A DNA stretch of 64,000 nucleotides from JAFDXJ01 sp038257845 (GCA_038257845.1 JBBSQL010000006.1:43856-107855); one strand, 5' to 3'; shown: positions 7,843-17,647, counted from the stretch's first letter. Notes: a model not told the origin generated them from the sequence alone. Numbers and translations: made by a program.

Positions 7843-10635
7843 ATGAGAACTTTTATACTATTATTTTGCATGTTTTTCATGCTTGGTGCTACTTGCTTTG
7901 CACAACAAACGATCACCGGAAAAATTACAGATGCTTCTACCGGCTCGCCGATGGAAGGTGTATCAGTACAAAACACCATGAGTGGTGCCGGAACAACCAC
8001 GAATAAAGAGGGTATATATAGTATTTCAGCAAAAGCCACGGACAAACTTCTGATCAGTTATGTTGGATATTCATCGCAAACAATTATACCAAAAGCCCTT
8101 GCAACTTTAAACATACAACTCGTGCCTTCCTTCCAGGAACTGGGCCAGGTGGTAATGGTTGGAACAAGACGGCCGGGGAGGATCAATACTGAAACTCCTG
8201 TGCCCGTGGATGTGATCAATGTAAACCAGGCGACTCTTCCAACAGCGCGAATGGATCTCACCTCTATTTTAAATTATGCAGCGCCTTCATTTAATTATAA
8301 TAAACAAAGTGGCAGTGATGGCGCGGATCACGTGGACCTGGCAACATTACGCGGCCTGGGAACCGATCAAACACTTGTTTTGATAAATGGTAAAAGAAGG
8401 TATCAAACAGCTTTCGTTGCAGTTTTTGGAACAAGAGGCCGCGGAAATTCCGGAACAGATTTGAACGCGATACCTGTTTCCGCTATTGACCGTGTAGAAA
8501 TTTTACGCGATGGTGCATCTGCACAATATGGCTCGGATGCTATAGCAGGTGTTATCAATATAATTTTAAAAAAATCCACCGGGAAATTGACCGGTGATAT
8601 TGGTTATTCAGGTTATTATGATAATCGTTTTAATACCTGGGATGTAAAAGAAACCAGCCAATATCCTTACCAGGGAAAAGTGGATGGCAATGCTGGAACA
8701 ATTGGTTTAAATTATGGTTTTAAAGTAGGTAAAAGAGATGGCTTTATCAATCTCTCCGCAGATATTTTGGCCAATCAAAAAACATTTCGCCAGGTGTTGA
8801 ACAATAAGATTACGCCGAATATCGAATACTCTTTGCCCATCAATAATGTACGCCGTGCTTTTGGCGATGGCTCATTGAAAGAAGGCGGTGGAATGCTGAA
8901 TATGGAATTGCCATTGAATGAAAAAAGAACAACTACTTTTTATGCTTTTGGCGGATACAATTATAAGACTTCAGATGCGTATGCATTCACAAGAAATTTT
9001 TCATCAAACCCGGATGATAATGGCTGGAAAAGAACGCCAACAGATGCCAACGGCGACCTGATTTATGTACCGGGAATTACGATGCTTGCTGATGATGGAA
9101 CATATTATTTTAACCCGCATATTCAAACACATGTAAGTGATATGTCAATGGCAGTTGGTGTAAGGGGAAAAACTGCAGGTGACTGGCTTTGGGATGTGAG
9201 TAATGTTATTGGCAGAAATAATTTTCATTTCTATGGCGATCAAACTTTTAATGCATCTCTTGGAGCTACAAAAAATCATTTTGATGATGGTGGTTTTAAT
9301 TTTTTACAAAATACAGCGAACCTGAATTTCAGTAAAGAAATACCCAATGTTGCAGCCGGATTTAATTTCGCCGCAGGCGCAGAATTCCGTTTTGAACAAT
9401 ACCAGTTATATTCCGGTGAAGAAGCGTCTTATAAAAACTATGATCCGGCTAAAGCCTCCGGCTCACAAGGCTTTCCGGGTTATCAGCCCGGCGATGTAGT
9501 AAAAGCAAACCGGAATAATATTGCAGGCTATGTGGATATGGAATTAGATGCCACAAAACGCTTATTAATTGGCGCAGCAATTCGTGCAGAAAATTATAGT
9601 GACTTTGGTTTTACCAGCAATTATAAAATTTCAACAAGGTACAAACTCACCGATCATTTTAATTTGCGCGGTTCATTCAGTACAGGTTTCCGCGCGCCAT
9701 AATTGCAACAAATAAATTTCAGTTCAACTTTTACAACGGTCCAGGGACAACAATTATATGAAGTGAAAATTGCACCGAATTATAGTCCTATCACCAGGGC
9801 AGCAGGCATACCTGATTTGGTTCAGGAAAAATCATTGACCGGCAGTATTGGAATAGCGCTTACGCCAATGCCGGGTTTTAGCATTACTGTAGATGGCTAT
9901 ATTGTGAATATAAAAAACAGGGTTGTATTGAGTGGCCAGTTTGATGCGAATGATGCCACACTTGATCCTGCATTGATTGCCGCTATGGCGCAATTGAATG
10001 TGAGTTATGCACAATTCTTTGCCAATGCAGTGAACACTACGAATAAGGGAATTGATTTTGTGGCTGACTATAATACGCATTGGGGAAACCAGGCTTTCCG
10101 CGGTTTGCTTACTGCAAATTTCCAGGACATGACTATTGATAAAATAAATGTTCCTGCGAAATTGAATGATACCAAAGATCACCAGGAAACTTTTTATAGC
10201 GACCGCGAACAGGCGTTCCTGTTAGCTTCTGCGCCAAACACTAAAATGTCTTTGAACCTGGAATACACGATCAATAAATTTTCCATAGGCACCAGGCTTA
10301 CTTATTTTGGTTCCGTTACTTTACTCGGTTATGGTGAAGATGGCCTGGGAGCGAATCCAATGGTTCCCACAGACAAGGATCCGAACAAGTATGTGCCGGA
10401 TGTTTATCCATATCATGAAAAAGTGGTGACTGATCTTTTCTTTAGTTATAAATTTAATACGGCCTTTACGTTATATTTTGGAGCTGATAATATATTAAAT
10501 GTTCATCCAAGTCTCGGCGCTGTACAGACTGCAAAATACTGGGCATTCAATAATGAAACCGGCGGCCCATGGGATTCCGTGCAGATGGGTGGAAATGGCA
10601 CACGCGTGTTTGCAAGGCTCGCATTTAATTTTTAA
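7843..10635 (+). pseudogene. TonB-dependent receptor split by an in-frame stop
   Basis: One reading frame of 930 codons encodes a TonB-dependent outer-membrane receptor, interrupted once by TAA at 9700-9702 (codon 620). Before the stop: signal peptide (about residues 1-20), a carboxypeptidase-regulatory-like domain (ITGKITDASTGSPMEGVSV), a plug with TLRGLGTDQTLVLINGKR and VEILRDGASAQYGSDAIAGV, and the first barrel strands. The break falls in the conserved GFRAP[S]LQQ motif, where Ser is expected: one C-to-A change (TCA to TAA) explains it. After it the same frame runs 310 codons and ends in a terminal-Phe strand (FARLAFNF). Substrate unknown. Recent nonsense mutation, population variant or sequencing error are all possible. 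Confidence 0.88.
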
Positions 10636-10654
10636 GAAATATTTTTTTTAAATT

Positions 10655-10688
10655 TGTGGTCAAATTAAATTTTGACCACATTTTTTTT
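10655..10688 (+). terminator. Intrinsic terminator abutting the SRAP start codon
   Basis: A perfect 10-bp stem, TGTGGTCAAA (10655-10664) with TTTGACCACA (10671-10680), has a six-base loop and is followed by T8 (10681-10688). It ends the TonB receptor transcript. The next base is the A of the SRAP ATG (10689), so the SRAP mRNA either starts inside the hairpin region or carries it as a leader. Confidence 0.85.
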
Positions 10689-11480
10689 ATGTGTTATTAC
10701 AACGCGATTAAGATAAAAGCCAATGAAGTTATTCATTTAAAAGGCATAGATAAAAAACCTGCCCAGGGAGATTTATTTAAAGATGTGCAAAGCGGATTTG
10801 ATTACCCGCAATGGCCCGTGATCGTGCCAGAAAAAGATTGTAGCTGGGAAATCAAAATGATGGAGTGGGGTTTTATTCCTCCATACTTGCGCAACCGCGA
10901 AGTGGTAAAAAAAATGCGCGAAGGGTATAAAGCTGATGATGGAAAATTCAAACCTCCACTCATTATGCTTAATGCAATTGGAGAAGAAATTTTATTGTCG
11001 AAAAAAATATTTCGCAATGCTGCATTAGAAAGAAGATGCCTGGTTTTATCATCGGGTTTTTACGAATGGAGGCATGTTTATCCATTGGGTAAAAACGGTA
11101 AACCTTTAAAGACTGCTGTAAAATATCCGTATCATATTAAAATGAAAAACTCCGCATATTTTTTTATGGCGGGTATCTGGCAAAGCTGGACAGATAAGGA
11201 TTCCGGGGAAATGGTAGATAGTTTTGCCATCATTACGACTGCAGCAAATTCATTGATGGAAAAAATTCATAATACTAAAAAAAGGATGCCGGTGATCCTG
11301 CCGGAACCACTTGCTGCAGAATGGCTCAGTGTTGGTTTGGATGAAAATCGCATAGCAGAAATTGCCAGTCATCAATACGATGCCAATGACATGGAAGCAT
11401 ATACAATCGCAAAGAATTTCCGGGATGCCATAAATCCAATGGCAGCATTTAATTATGCGGGACTGAATGAAATCAGTTGA
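10689..11480 (+). CDS. SRAP-family DNA-protein crosslink protein (YedK/HMCES)
   Basis: A 263-residue SOS response-associated peptidase family protein. Family members shield abasic sites in single-stranded DNA by linking covalently through Cys2. The start is set by that residue: ATG at 10689 gives MCYYNAIK, while an upstream GTG in the same frame would bury the Cys. Other family positions are visible: the Asn of LIMLNAIGEE, the Glu of SGFYEWRHV, and a His in EKIHNTKKRMPVIL; that last motif has two extra residues relative to the common HxxRMP form. It lies directly behind a terminator and converges with the cupin gene, ten bases away. Confidence 0.9.
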   Translation: MCYYNAIKIKANEVIHLKGIDKKPAQGDLFKDVQSGFDYPQWPVIVPEKDCSWEIKMMEWGFIPPYLRNREVVKKMREGYKADDGKFKPPLIMLNAIGEEILLSKKIFRNAALERRCLVLSSGFYEWRHVYPLGKNGKPLKTAVKYPYHIKMKNSAYFFMAGIWQSWTDKDSGEMVDSFAIITTAANSLMEKIHNTKKRMPVILPEPLAAEWLSVGLDENRIAEIASHQYDANDMEAYTIAKNFRDAINPMAAFNYAGLNEIS

Positions 11481-11490
11481 TGAAAACAGT

Positions 11491-11850
11491 TTAAATTTTT
11501 TCACATTTTTCAACCGTCATTTCATGCGAAATATCACCTGTATGTTTTGTTTCAGATGGTTCGAAAAGCATGATCCAGGTTTCTTCTTCTGCTATCGGAT
11601 TGTGTTCAATACCTTTGGGAACCACAAACATTTCTCCCGCATTTAATGTAATTGTTTGATCATGCATTTCTATTTTCAAGCAGCCTTTTATGATGTAAAA
11701 AAGTTCATCTTCATTTGCATGATCATGCCACACAAAACTACCTTTTACTTTTGCCAGTTTTATTTGCTGACCATTTAATTCCGCTATGATTTTTGGATTC
11801 CAAAGTTCATTGAAGAGTGAAAATTTTTCGGCAATATTTATTTTTTCCAT
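11491..11850 (-). CDS. Small cupin-domain protein
   Basis: A 119-residue single cupin. Motif 1 is visible as HDHANEDELFYIIKG, with two His and a Glu as metal ligands, and motif 2 as GEMFVVPKGIEHNP with the closing His. It is cytoplasmic, with no signal peptide. Such stand-alone cupins bind a metal and may be enzymes or sensors; nothing in the sequence or neighbours fixes a substrate. It converges with the SRAP gene and lies 44 bases downstream of rpe on the same strand, so it may share that transcript. Confidence 0.8.
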   Translation of the reverse strand: MEKINIAEKFSLFNELWNPKIIAELNGQQIKLAKVKGSFVWHDHANEDELFYIIKGCLKIEMHDQTITLNAGEMFVVPKGIEHNPIAEEETWIMLFEPSETKHTGDISHEMTVEKCEKI

Positions 11851-11894
11851 ATAATGTTATTGATAGAACTTTAGAAAGATGAACGAGTGTTTTC

Positions 11895-12542
11895 TTACAA
11901 TTTCTTAAAAGCTGCAATTGTTGCAATTGGATCTTTTGTATTAAAAATACTGCTGCCTGCAACCATTGCATCTGCCCCTGCTTCTAAAATGGCTGGTGCA
12001 TTTTCAAGTGTCACACCGCCATCCACTTCAATGATGACAGAGAGATTTTTTTGAACGATCATCCGGCGCAATTCTTTTACTTTTTCCAACGTATGCGGTA
12101 TGAATTTTTGTCCGCCAAATCCCGGATTCACACTCATCATACACACCATATCAATATCGCCAAGCACATCCTGCAACAGGGAAACCGGCGTGTGCGGGTT
12201 GATGGCAACGCTGGCTTTCATACCGAGCTCTTTAATCTGTTGTATGTTGCGATGCAGGTTGGGACAGGTTTCCAGGTGAATGGACAAAATGTCTGCGCCC
12301 GCTTTTTTAAATGCTTCTGCATAATTTCCCGGATCAAGGATCATTAAATGCACATCGCAGATCTTTGTTGTTGCTTTTCGGATATGTTCAATGATGGGAA
12401 AACCAAAACTGATATTCGGAACAAAGCGTCCATCCATCACATCCAGGTGTAGCCAGTCTGCTTCACTTTCATTGATCATCTTACATGTTTTTTCCAAATG
12501 CAGGAAATCGGAAGCCAGGAATGAAGGTGCGATAATGGCCAT
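11895..12542 (-). CDS. rpe: Ribulose-phosphate 3-epimerase
   Basis: A 215-residue TIM-barrel enzyme interconverting ribulose 5-phosphate and xylulose 5-phosphate in the pentose phosphate pathway. Signature motifs are present in order: APSFLASDF at the N-terminus, LHLDVMDGRFVPNISFG with metal-binding His and Asp, DVHLMI, MSVNPGFGGQKFIP for phosphate binding, and IEVDGGV with the second catalytic Asp. Length is normal and the ATG start is clear. A self-complementary sequence (TTAAAACCGGTTTTAA, 12586-12601) sits between its start and the stop of the TPR lipoprotein gene upstream. Confidence 0.97.
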   Translation of the reverse strand: MAIIAPSFLASDFLHLEKTCKMINESEADWLHLDVMDGRFVPNISFGFPIIEHIRKATTKICDVHLMILDPGNYAEAFKKAGADILSIHLETCPNLHRNIQQIKELGMKASVAINPHTPVSLLQDVLGDIDMVCMMSVNPGFGGQKFIPHTLEKVKELRRMIVQKNLSVIIEVDGGVTLENAPAILEAGADAMVAGSSIFNTKDPIATIAAFKKL

Positions 12543-12597
12543 GCTTTTTTATTTATGTAAAAATAGTTCTTACTAATGTAAATTTTTAAAACCGGTT

Positions 12598-13422
12598 TTA
12601 ATCTTTTCCACCCATTCTCACCACTGCCGCTTTTACTTGCGGATCTGACCTGTCCAGGCTATAGGATTGTTGAAACCTTAATAAGGCACTGTCTTTCATA
12701 TTCATCATTTCATAACAACGCCCCATCCAATAATAGGGATCTGCATCCAGAGAATTTACACCAGAAGCAAACCGGAAAACGGTGAGTGCATTTTGATAAT
12801 CCTTCTTATCAAAATACAATAGTCCCTTTTCTATATATGCTTCCATATACGTGTAATTTTCTGCTATACAATTGTTGAAAAATTGAAGCGCTTTTTCTTT
12901 GTTACCAGTCCGTGCATAGTAAACTCCACTGATAAAATTGCAATGCGCATCATATTCGCGACCTAAAGACAATTCATTGATCCTCACACATATTACAAGG
13001 CATTCATTATTTTTTTGTTCAGCATAAATATTGGCCAGCGCCAATAATGCATCCGGGGAATTATAAATAGAAATTGCTTTTTTATAACTCTGAATTGCCT
13101 TTGCAGTATCGGGAATATCTTCTGCAATTTGGCCATGCGTAAACCATAAGCCATAATTCAAACTGTCTGCGTGTAAAAGTGTATCCACTTGTGCAATTGC
13201 AACCATAGGCTGGCCAATACTATCCAGTAACATGGCCAATTTTAATCGTAAACCTGCACTGTCCGGGTGCGTAATCAACAAATCCTGCAGGCTTGAAACT
13301 TGAGGAGAAAATCTTTCCCTGGCTGAATTGGTGACAGAATCATCAGGTTCGTTTTTGCCATCATTCTTGCAGGAAAAATATAGAGCCGGGATACATAATA
13401 ATAGTAAGATCCATTTTTTCAT
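12598..13422 (-). CDS. TPR-repeat lipoprotein
   Basis: A 274-residue lipoprotein. The ATG at 13422 gives a short signal with a lipobox (ALYFSC, Cys18); an upstream start at 13461 would precede the signal needlessly. The mature part is built from tetratricopeptide repeats, seen as recurring patterns such as SYKKAISIYNSPDALLALA, ALQFFNNCIAENYTYMEAY, ALTVFRFASGVNSLDADPYY and ALLRFQQSYSLD, about five to six units. TPR arrays mediate protein contacts; it probably sits in the inner leaflet of the outer membrane or in the periplasm. Partner unknown. It is divergent from the next gene at 13544. Confidence 0.85.
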   Translation of the reverse strand: MKKWILLLLCIPALYFSCKNDGKNEPDDSVTNSARERFSPQVSSLQDLLITHPDSAGLRLKLAMLLDSIGQPMVAIAQVDTLLHADSLNYGLWFTHGQIAEDIPDTAKAIQSYKKAISIYNSPDALLALANIYAEQKNNECLVICVRINELSLGREYDAHCNFISGVYYARTGNKEKALQFFNNCIAENYTYMEAYIEKGLLYFDKKDYQNALTVFRFASGVNSLDADPYYWMGRCYEMMNMKDSALLRFQQSYSLDRSDPQVKAAVVRMGGKD

Positions 13423-13543
13423 ACTGCGAAGGTAAACTGTACTATGGAATATGACGAACATTTGACAATAGATACATTCGGATAAATCTATTTTTGCAAA
13501 AATTAAACAAACGCGTTTTCTTCATACACACAGAATTTATTCA

Positions 13544-14653
13544 ATGAAAAATAAAATCATAATTACGTTTCGGAAAAGTTTTCTGCTCCCGGCAATCATC
13601 CTTTTCTCGATGTTGGCCATGCAGCAAACGGTCTCCGCTCAAACTGCAAAAGATAGTCTGCGTTATAATGATGAGAAACATTTTAAAAATATTCAGCAAC
13701 TAACATTCGGCGGTGACAACGCAGAAGCTTACTGGAGTTTTGATGATAAAAAAATAATTTTTCAGCGTAAAAATCCTGTTGAAGGACTGGAATGCGATCA
13801 CATGTTTGTGGGAGATGTGCCGGCTTTTGGCCAGCCATTTTCTTATAAAATGGTAAGTAATGGACTTGGTAGAACTACCTGTGGCTATTTTACCAAAGAT
13901 GGCAAACACATTATTTATGCTTCCACGTACCTCGGCGGAGATAGTTGCCCACCAGTTCCTGACAGGAGTAAATTTGGAAATAAATATATCTGGCCGGTTT
14001 ATGAATCATTTGATATTTTCATGGCAGATGTAGATGGTAAAAATATTCAGCGCTTAACGGATACACCTGGTTATGACGCAGAAGGAACAATTTCTCCAGA
14101 TGGTAAGACAATGATTTTCACATCAATGCGTGATGGTGACTTAGATTTATATTTAATGGATTTAAAAACCAAAAAAGTAAAACGCATTACATCGGATCTC
14201 GGTTATGATGGCGGCGCATGGTTTAGCCCGGATGGTAAAAAAATTGTTTGGCGAGCGAGCCGGCCAAAAACGCCGGAGGCAATCAAAGAATATAAAGACC
14301 TTTTAGCCCAGGGCATGGTAATGCCAATTCAAATGGAGGTATTTATTGCCAATGCAGATGGTTCCGATGCCAGGCAAATCACTCATTTGGGAAATGCCAA
14401 CTGGGCGCCGAATTTTACACCCGACAGCAAGCATATTATTTTTTGCAGCAATCATGAATATGCGTATGGTTTTCCATTCAATATGTATTTGATAAACCTT
14501 GATGGAACTGGTTTGGAAAAAGTCAGTCACGATAAAGGTTTCGATGCATTCCCCATGTTTAGTTATGATGGTAAAAAAATTCTTTTTTCTTCCAATAGAA
14601 ATAATGGTGGCGGGCATGATACCAATATGTTCATTGCAGAATGGGTAAATTAG
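13544..14653 (+). CDS. Exported PD40/TolB-like beta-propeller protein
   Basis: A 369-residue protein with an N-terminal signal (MKNKIIITFRKSF, then a hydrophobic stretch ending SAQ). The mature part is a TolB-type propeller: repeated blades of the PDGKKIxF class are seen as SFDDKKIIFQ, TKDGKHIIYAS, SPDGKTMIFTSMRDGD, SPDGKKIVWRASR, TPDSKHIIFCSN and SYDGKKILFSSNRN. Unlike TolB it has no separate N-terminal domain and no visible Tol partners nearby. It is probably a periplasmic or surface protein binding a ligand or peptide. A TATTTTTG element at 13489-13496 could serve as its -7 promoter box. Confidence 0.8.
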   Translation: MKNKIIITFRKSFLLPAIILFSMLAMQQTVSAQTAKDSLRYNDEKHFKNIQQLTFGGDNAEAYWSFDDKKIIFQRKNPVEGLECDHMFVGDVPAFGQPFSYKMVSNGLGRTTCGYFTKDGKHIIYASTYLGGDSCPPVPDRSKFGNKYIWPVYESFDIFMADVDGKNIQRLTDTPGYDAEGTISPDGKTMIFTSMRDGDLDLYLMDLKTKKVKRITSDLGYDGGAWFSPDGKKIVWRASRPKTPEAIKEYKDLLAQGMVMPIQMEVFIANADGSDARQITHLGNANWAPNFTPDSKHIIFCSNHEYAYGFPFNMYLINLDGTGLEKVSHDKGFDAFPMFSYDGKKILFSSNRNNGGGHDTNMFIAEWVN

Positions 14654-14708
14654 TAATTACATTTTTTCTATTGAAGCCAATCGTTTAGATTTGGCAAAAT
14701 GAACAATC

Positions 14709-15167
14709 ATGGGAAAAGGAATTTTAGACTTGCATAATTTTTTGCGTTGGGTAATTTTAATTTTGTTGTTGATATCTATTATTAAAAGTTATAAGGCCTG
14801 GCGCAGTAAAAGAGCCTTCACAAAAGGTGATGGAAAATTGTGGTTATTCACCATGATTTGCGCGCATATTACTTTGCTGGCCGGCTTATATTTATTGGTT
14901 TGGGGGCCGCTCGGAATTGTGAATACAACTATTCCAGAAGGCCAGTCAATCCTGAATTCGCCTGTTTACCGTTTTCAATGGTTATTCCATCCCATAGCTA
15001 TGATCATTGCCATTACGATGATCACACTCGGCAGAGGGATGGCTAAAAAAGGAATTCCTGATGAAGCAAAATTCCGGAAAGCATTCACTTATTTTTTATT
15101 GGCATTAATATTAATACTTGCTGCCATTCCATGGAATGCCCCAATGATTCCGGGTATGCCGGCATAA
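14709..15167 (+). CDS. Four-helix membrane protein, unknown function
   Basis: A 152-residue integral membrane protein with four predicted helices: residues about 13-27 (FLRWVILILLLISII), 46-66, 94-112 and 126-143. His residues occur at the helix ends (LHNFLRW, CAHITLL, FHPIAMI), a spacing reminiscent of small cytochrome-b-like proteins, though no heme motif can be proven. It follows the propeller gene by 55 bases and converges with the phosphoesterase gene; a TTTTTTGCAAAAAA palindrome (15171-15184) lies between the two stops. The function is not established. Confidence 0.7.
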   Translation: MGKGILDLHNFLRWVILILLLISIIKSYKAWRSKRAFTKGDGKLWLFTMICAHITLLAGLYLLVWGPLGIVNTTIPEGQSILNSPVYRFQWLFHPIAMIIAITMITLGRGMAKKGIPDEAKFRKAFTYFLLALILILAAIPWNAPMIPGMPA

Positions 15168-15188
15168 AAGTTTTTTGCAAAAAAGATA

Positions 15189-15689
15189 TTATTTTTTTCC
15201 CAACTCAATTACAGCACAGTTTTTTATATCTGCACTATCAATGTCAAAGCGCACGAGTGTGCGTACTTTTTGCCAGCCCTGTTTCCCTGCCGCACCCGGA
15301 TTAATATGAAGGCAATTCAATTTTTCATCATAAATGATTTTTAAAATGTGCGAATGCCCGCTGATAAAAATTGCAGGTTTTTCCAATTGAATAACATCAC
15401 GAATGCCCGGTGCATATTTTCCCGGGTAACCACCAATATGTTGCATGAAAACTTTTACTTCTTCTATTGAAAATATATTTCTTAATGGAAATTCTGCGCG
15501 TATTTCCCAGCCATCAATATTTCCATAAACGCCACGCAATGGTTTAAAAGCTTTTAATTTTTCCACTAATTCAGGTGATCCAAAATCGCCCGCATGCCAT
15601 ATTTCATCACATGCAGCGAAATGTTGAAAAATTGCGTCATCCAGGAATCCATGCGTATCTGAAAGTAAACCGATCTTCTTGCTGATAAT
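15189..15689 (-). CDS. YfcE/MJ0936-type metallophosphoesterase, no standard start
   Basis: A calcineurin-like phosphodiesterase of about 166 residues. All metal-binding motifs are present in order: LLSDTHG, WHAGDFG, VYGNIDG, SGHSHIL and the closing LHINPGAAG region. The first two lie upstream of the only standard start in the frame (an internal GTG at 15566), so that GTG cannot be the real start. The frame runs back to TGA at 15705-15707 with no ATG, GTG or TTG in between. The best candidate is ATT at 15687-15689, giving ISKKIGLLSDTHG, one base from ATG. Either a rare AUU start or a lost start codon. The substrate is unknown; family members hydrolyse phosphodiesters. Confidence 0.82.
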   Translation of the reverse strand: MISKKIGLLSDTHGFLDDAIFQHFAACDEIWHAGDFGSPELVEKLKAFKPLRGVYGNIDGWEIRAEFPLRNIFSIEEVKVFMQHIGGYPGKYAPGIRDVIQLEKPAIFISGHSHILKIIYDEKLNCLHINPGAAGKQGWQKVRTLVRFDIDSADIKNCAVIELGKK

Positions 15690-15963
15690 ATATTTATTTA
15701 AAATTCAGTGTAAAAATAACCTGAAAAAAGTTGGCCAATTTATTTTAAGAATAAATTTTACCTAAACGCATAAATTTTAATTATTTTTGAGGATGCTGTT
15801 CAACAGAAATTTTATTTACTGGATTGATAAAAGAAAATGGAAATATGTTTTCCTGCTAAACAGTGAACAGGGTGCATAACATTTCCCCGGAATTATTTCC
15901 AACTATTTAATTTCTTCACAGGCTTCTGAAAATCTTATTCATTTTTCAATTAAAATTTTAACC

Positions 15964-17121
15964 ATGTCACATTATTATACATTGGGAGAAATACCCCATA
16001 AACGCCACACACAATTTCGCCGTAAAGATGGTTCGTTGTATGCAGAACAACTTTTTAGTACGGAAGGTTTCAGCAGTGATTATTCTTTGTTGTATCATCA
16101 TCATGCCCCAACTTTTATAACACAAACAGAAGAGCCTTATGATGTGATGCCGAAAATAGCAGAAGAGAAAATGCTGAAGCATCGCAGTTTTGAAGGCTTC
16201 AACTTAAAACCGGAAGATGATTTCCTGGACAGCCGTAAAGCTATTTTAGTCAATAACGATTGCCACGTGGTATTGGCTGCGCCACGAAAAAGCATGCAGG
16301 CTTATTTTTATAAAAATGCGGATGCAGATGAAATGATCTTTGTGCATGAAGGCACCGGCAAATTGCTGACACAATATGGTGAATTACCGTTTTCTTATGG
16401 TGATTATATAATGATTCCGCGCGGAACGATTTATCAAATTCATTTTGACAATGAAAAGAACCGCTTGTTTATTGTTGAAAGTTTTAGTCCTATTCGTTAT
16501 CCGAAAAAATATATGAGTAAGGAAGGCCAGTTGCTTGAACATTCTCCTTTTTGTGAAAGAGATATTCGCCCGCCACAAAATTTGCACGCCATAGATGAAG
16601 CCGGCGATTTCACAGTAAGGACAAAAAAGAAAGGCCGCATGTATCACATACATTATGGGTATCATCCGTTTGATGTAGTTGGCTGGGATGGATGTTGTTA
16701 TCCATACATATTTAGCATTCATGATTTTGAACCGATCACCGGCAGAATACACCAGCCACCACCGGTACACCAGACATTTGAAGCAAATAATTTCGTGGTT
16801 TGCAGTTTTGTGCCACGCTTATATGATTATCATCCGCAGGGAATTCCTGCACCTTATAACCACAGCAATATTGATAGTGATGAATTACTGTATTATGTTG
16901 ATGGAGATTTTATGAGTCGTAAACATGTTACCCGCGGGATGATTACACTACATCCCGGCGGTATCCCGCATGGCCCGCAGCCGGGCGCGGTGGAAAAAAG
17001 TATTGGTGCCAAGGAAACAAATGAACTTGCCGTGATGGTGGATACTTTTCATCCTTTGCAGTTAACAGTAGAAGCTTTGGAAATTGAAAATCCCAATTAT
17101 GTTATGAGCTGGGCAGAATAA
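15964..17121 (+). CDS. hmgA: Homogentisate 1,2-dioxygenase
   Basis: A 385-residue cupin-fold enzyme that opens the ring of homogentisate to maleylacetoacetate in tyrosine and phenylalanine breakdown. The N-terminus (LGEIPHKRHTQFR) and the C-terminal active-site region match the family: YNHSNIDSDELLYYVDGDF with iron-ligand His/Glu, and TLHPGGIPHGPQPG with the last His pair. Length fits the short bacterial form. It is preceded by about 270 bases of A+T-rich non-coding DNA in which I see no clear structure. No other pathway genes (maleylacetoacetate isomerase, fumarylacetoacetase) are adjacent. The small conserved gene at 17186 follows. Confidence 0.92.
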   Translation: MSHYYTLGEIPHKRHTQFRRKDGSLYAEQLFSTEGFSSDYSLLYHHHAPTFITQTEEPYDVMPKIAEEKMLKHRSFEGFNLKPEDDFLDSRKAILVNNDCHVVLAAPRKSMQAYFYKNADADEMIFVHEGTGKLLTQYGELPFSYGDYIMIPRGTIYQIHFDNEKNRLFIVESFSPIRYPKKYMSKEGQLLEHSPFCERDIRPPQNLHAIDEAGDFTVRTKKKGRMYHIHYGYHPFDVVGWDGCCYPYIFSIHDFEPITGRIHQPPPVHQTFEANNFVVCSFVPRLYDYHPQGIPAPYNHSNIDSDELLYYVDGDFMSRKHVTRGMITLHPGGIPHGPQPGAVEKSIGAKETNELAVMVDTFHPLQLTVEALEIENPNYVMSWAE

Positions 17122-17185
17122 TTTTTTTATAAAAAAAATTATGTATTAATTTGGCGTGTATTATTCATCCAAAATTTAAAAAATT

Positions 17186-17599
17186 ATGATTCCGATCCAT
17201 GAATTAAAACAAGGTGATTATGTGATCACTGATTATGCAGGTGTAAAACGTGCGGGTGCTGTTATGCGCGTAAACCCTGATGAAAAGCAAGCCCTTGTAG
17301 AAACAGAAGTGCAGGAATTTTGGTATGAGGAGGATCAGTTGTTTGGAATTCCCCTTGATGAAGCACAGTTGATGGCTTTAAATTTTACAAAACAAGTGAT
17401 GGATGATGGCAGTGTCAAATATATGAAAGGTTCATTCCGTATGGTATTGCCTAAAGAAGGTGATTTTAATAACCTGGATATTTGGTATCGGGAAGATTTC
17501 AGGCATCACCCGGATATTCATTCTGTTCATCAATTGCAAAATCATTACCTGCAAATGACCAAAATACATCTTACGGATGAAGTGTTGGCGAAAAATTAA
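17186..17599 (+). CDS. Conserved hypothetical protein, 137 aa
   Basis: A soluble protein of 137 residues that I do not recognise. The N-terminal 50 residues look like a small beta-barrel (HELKQGDYVITDYAGVKRAG then QALVETEVQEFWY), similar in pattern to KOW/SH3-like folds. The C-terminal half is rich in His and aromatic residues (WYREDFRHHPDIHSVHQLQ). There is no signal peptide or membrane segment. It lies 64 bases after hmgA and ends at a strong terminator, so it may be the last gene of the hmgA transcript. The calm codon use and good start support a real gene. Confidence 0.75.
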   Translation: MIPIHELKQGDYVITDYAGVKRAGAVMRVNPDEKQALVETEVQEFWYEEDQLFGIPLDEAQLMALNFTKQVMDDGSVKYMKGSFRMVLPKEGDFNNLDIWYREDFRHHPDIHSVHQLQNHYLQMTKIHLTDEVLAKN

Positions 17600-17616
17600 A
17601 GATCAATTTATTTTTA

Positions 17617-17647
17617 AAACCGGGTTTTTTCAACCCGGTTTTTTTGT
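17617..17647 (+). terminator. Intrinsic terminator after the 137-aa gene
   Basis: A perfect 10-bp stem, AAACCGGGTT (17617-17626) with AACCCGGTTT (17632-17641), a five-base loop and a following T-run. It closes the hmgA-proximal transcript. Confidence 0.93.
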
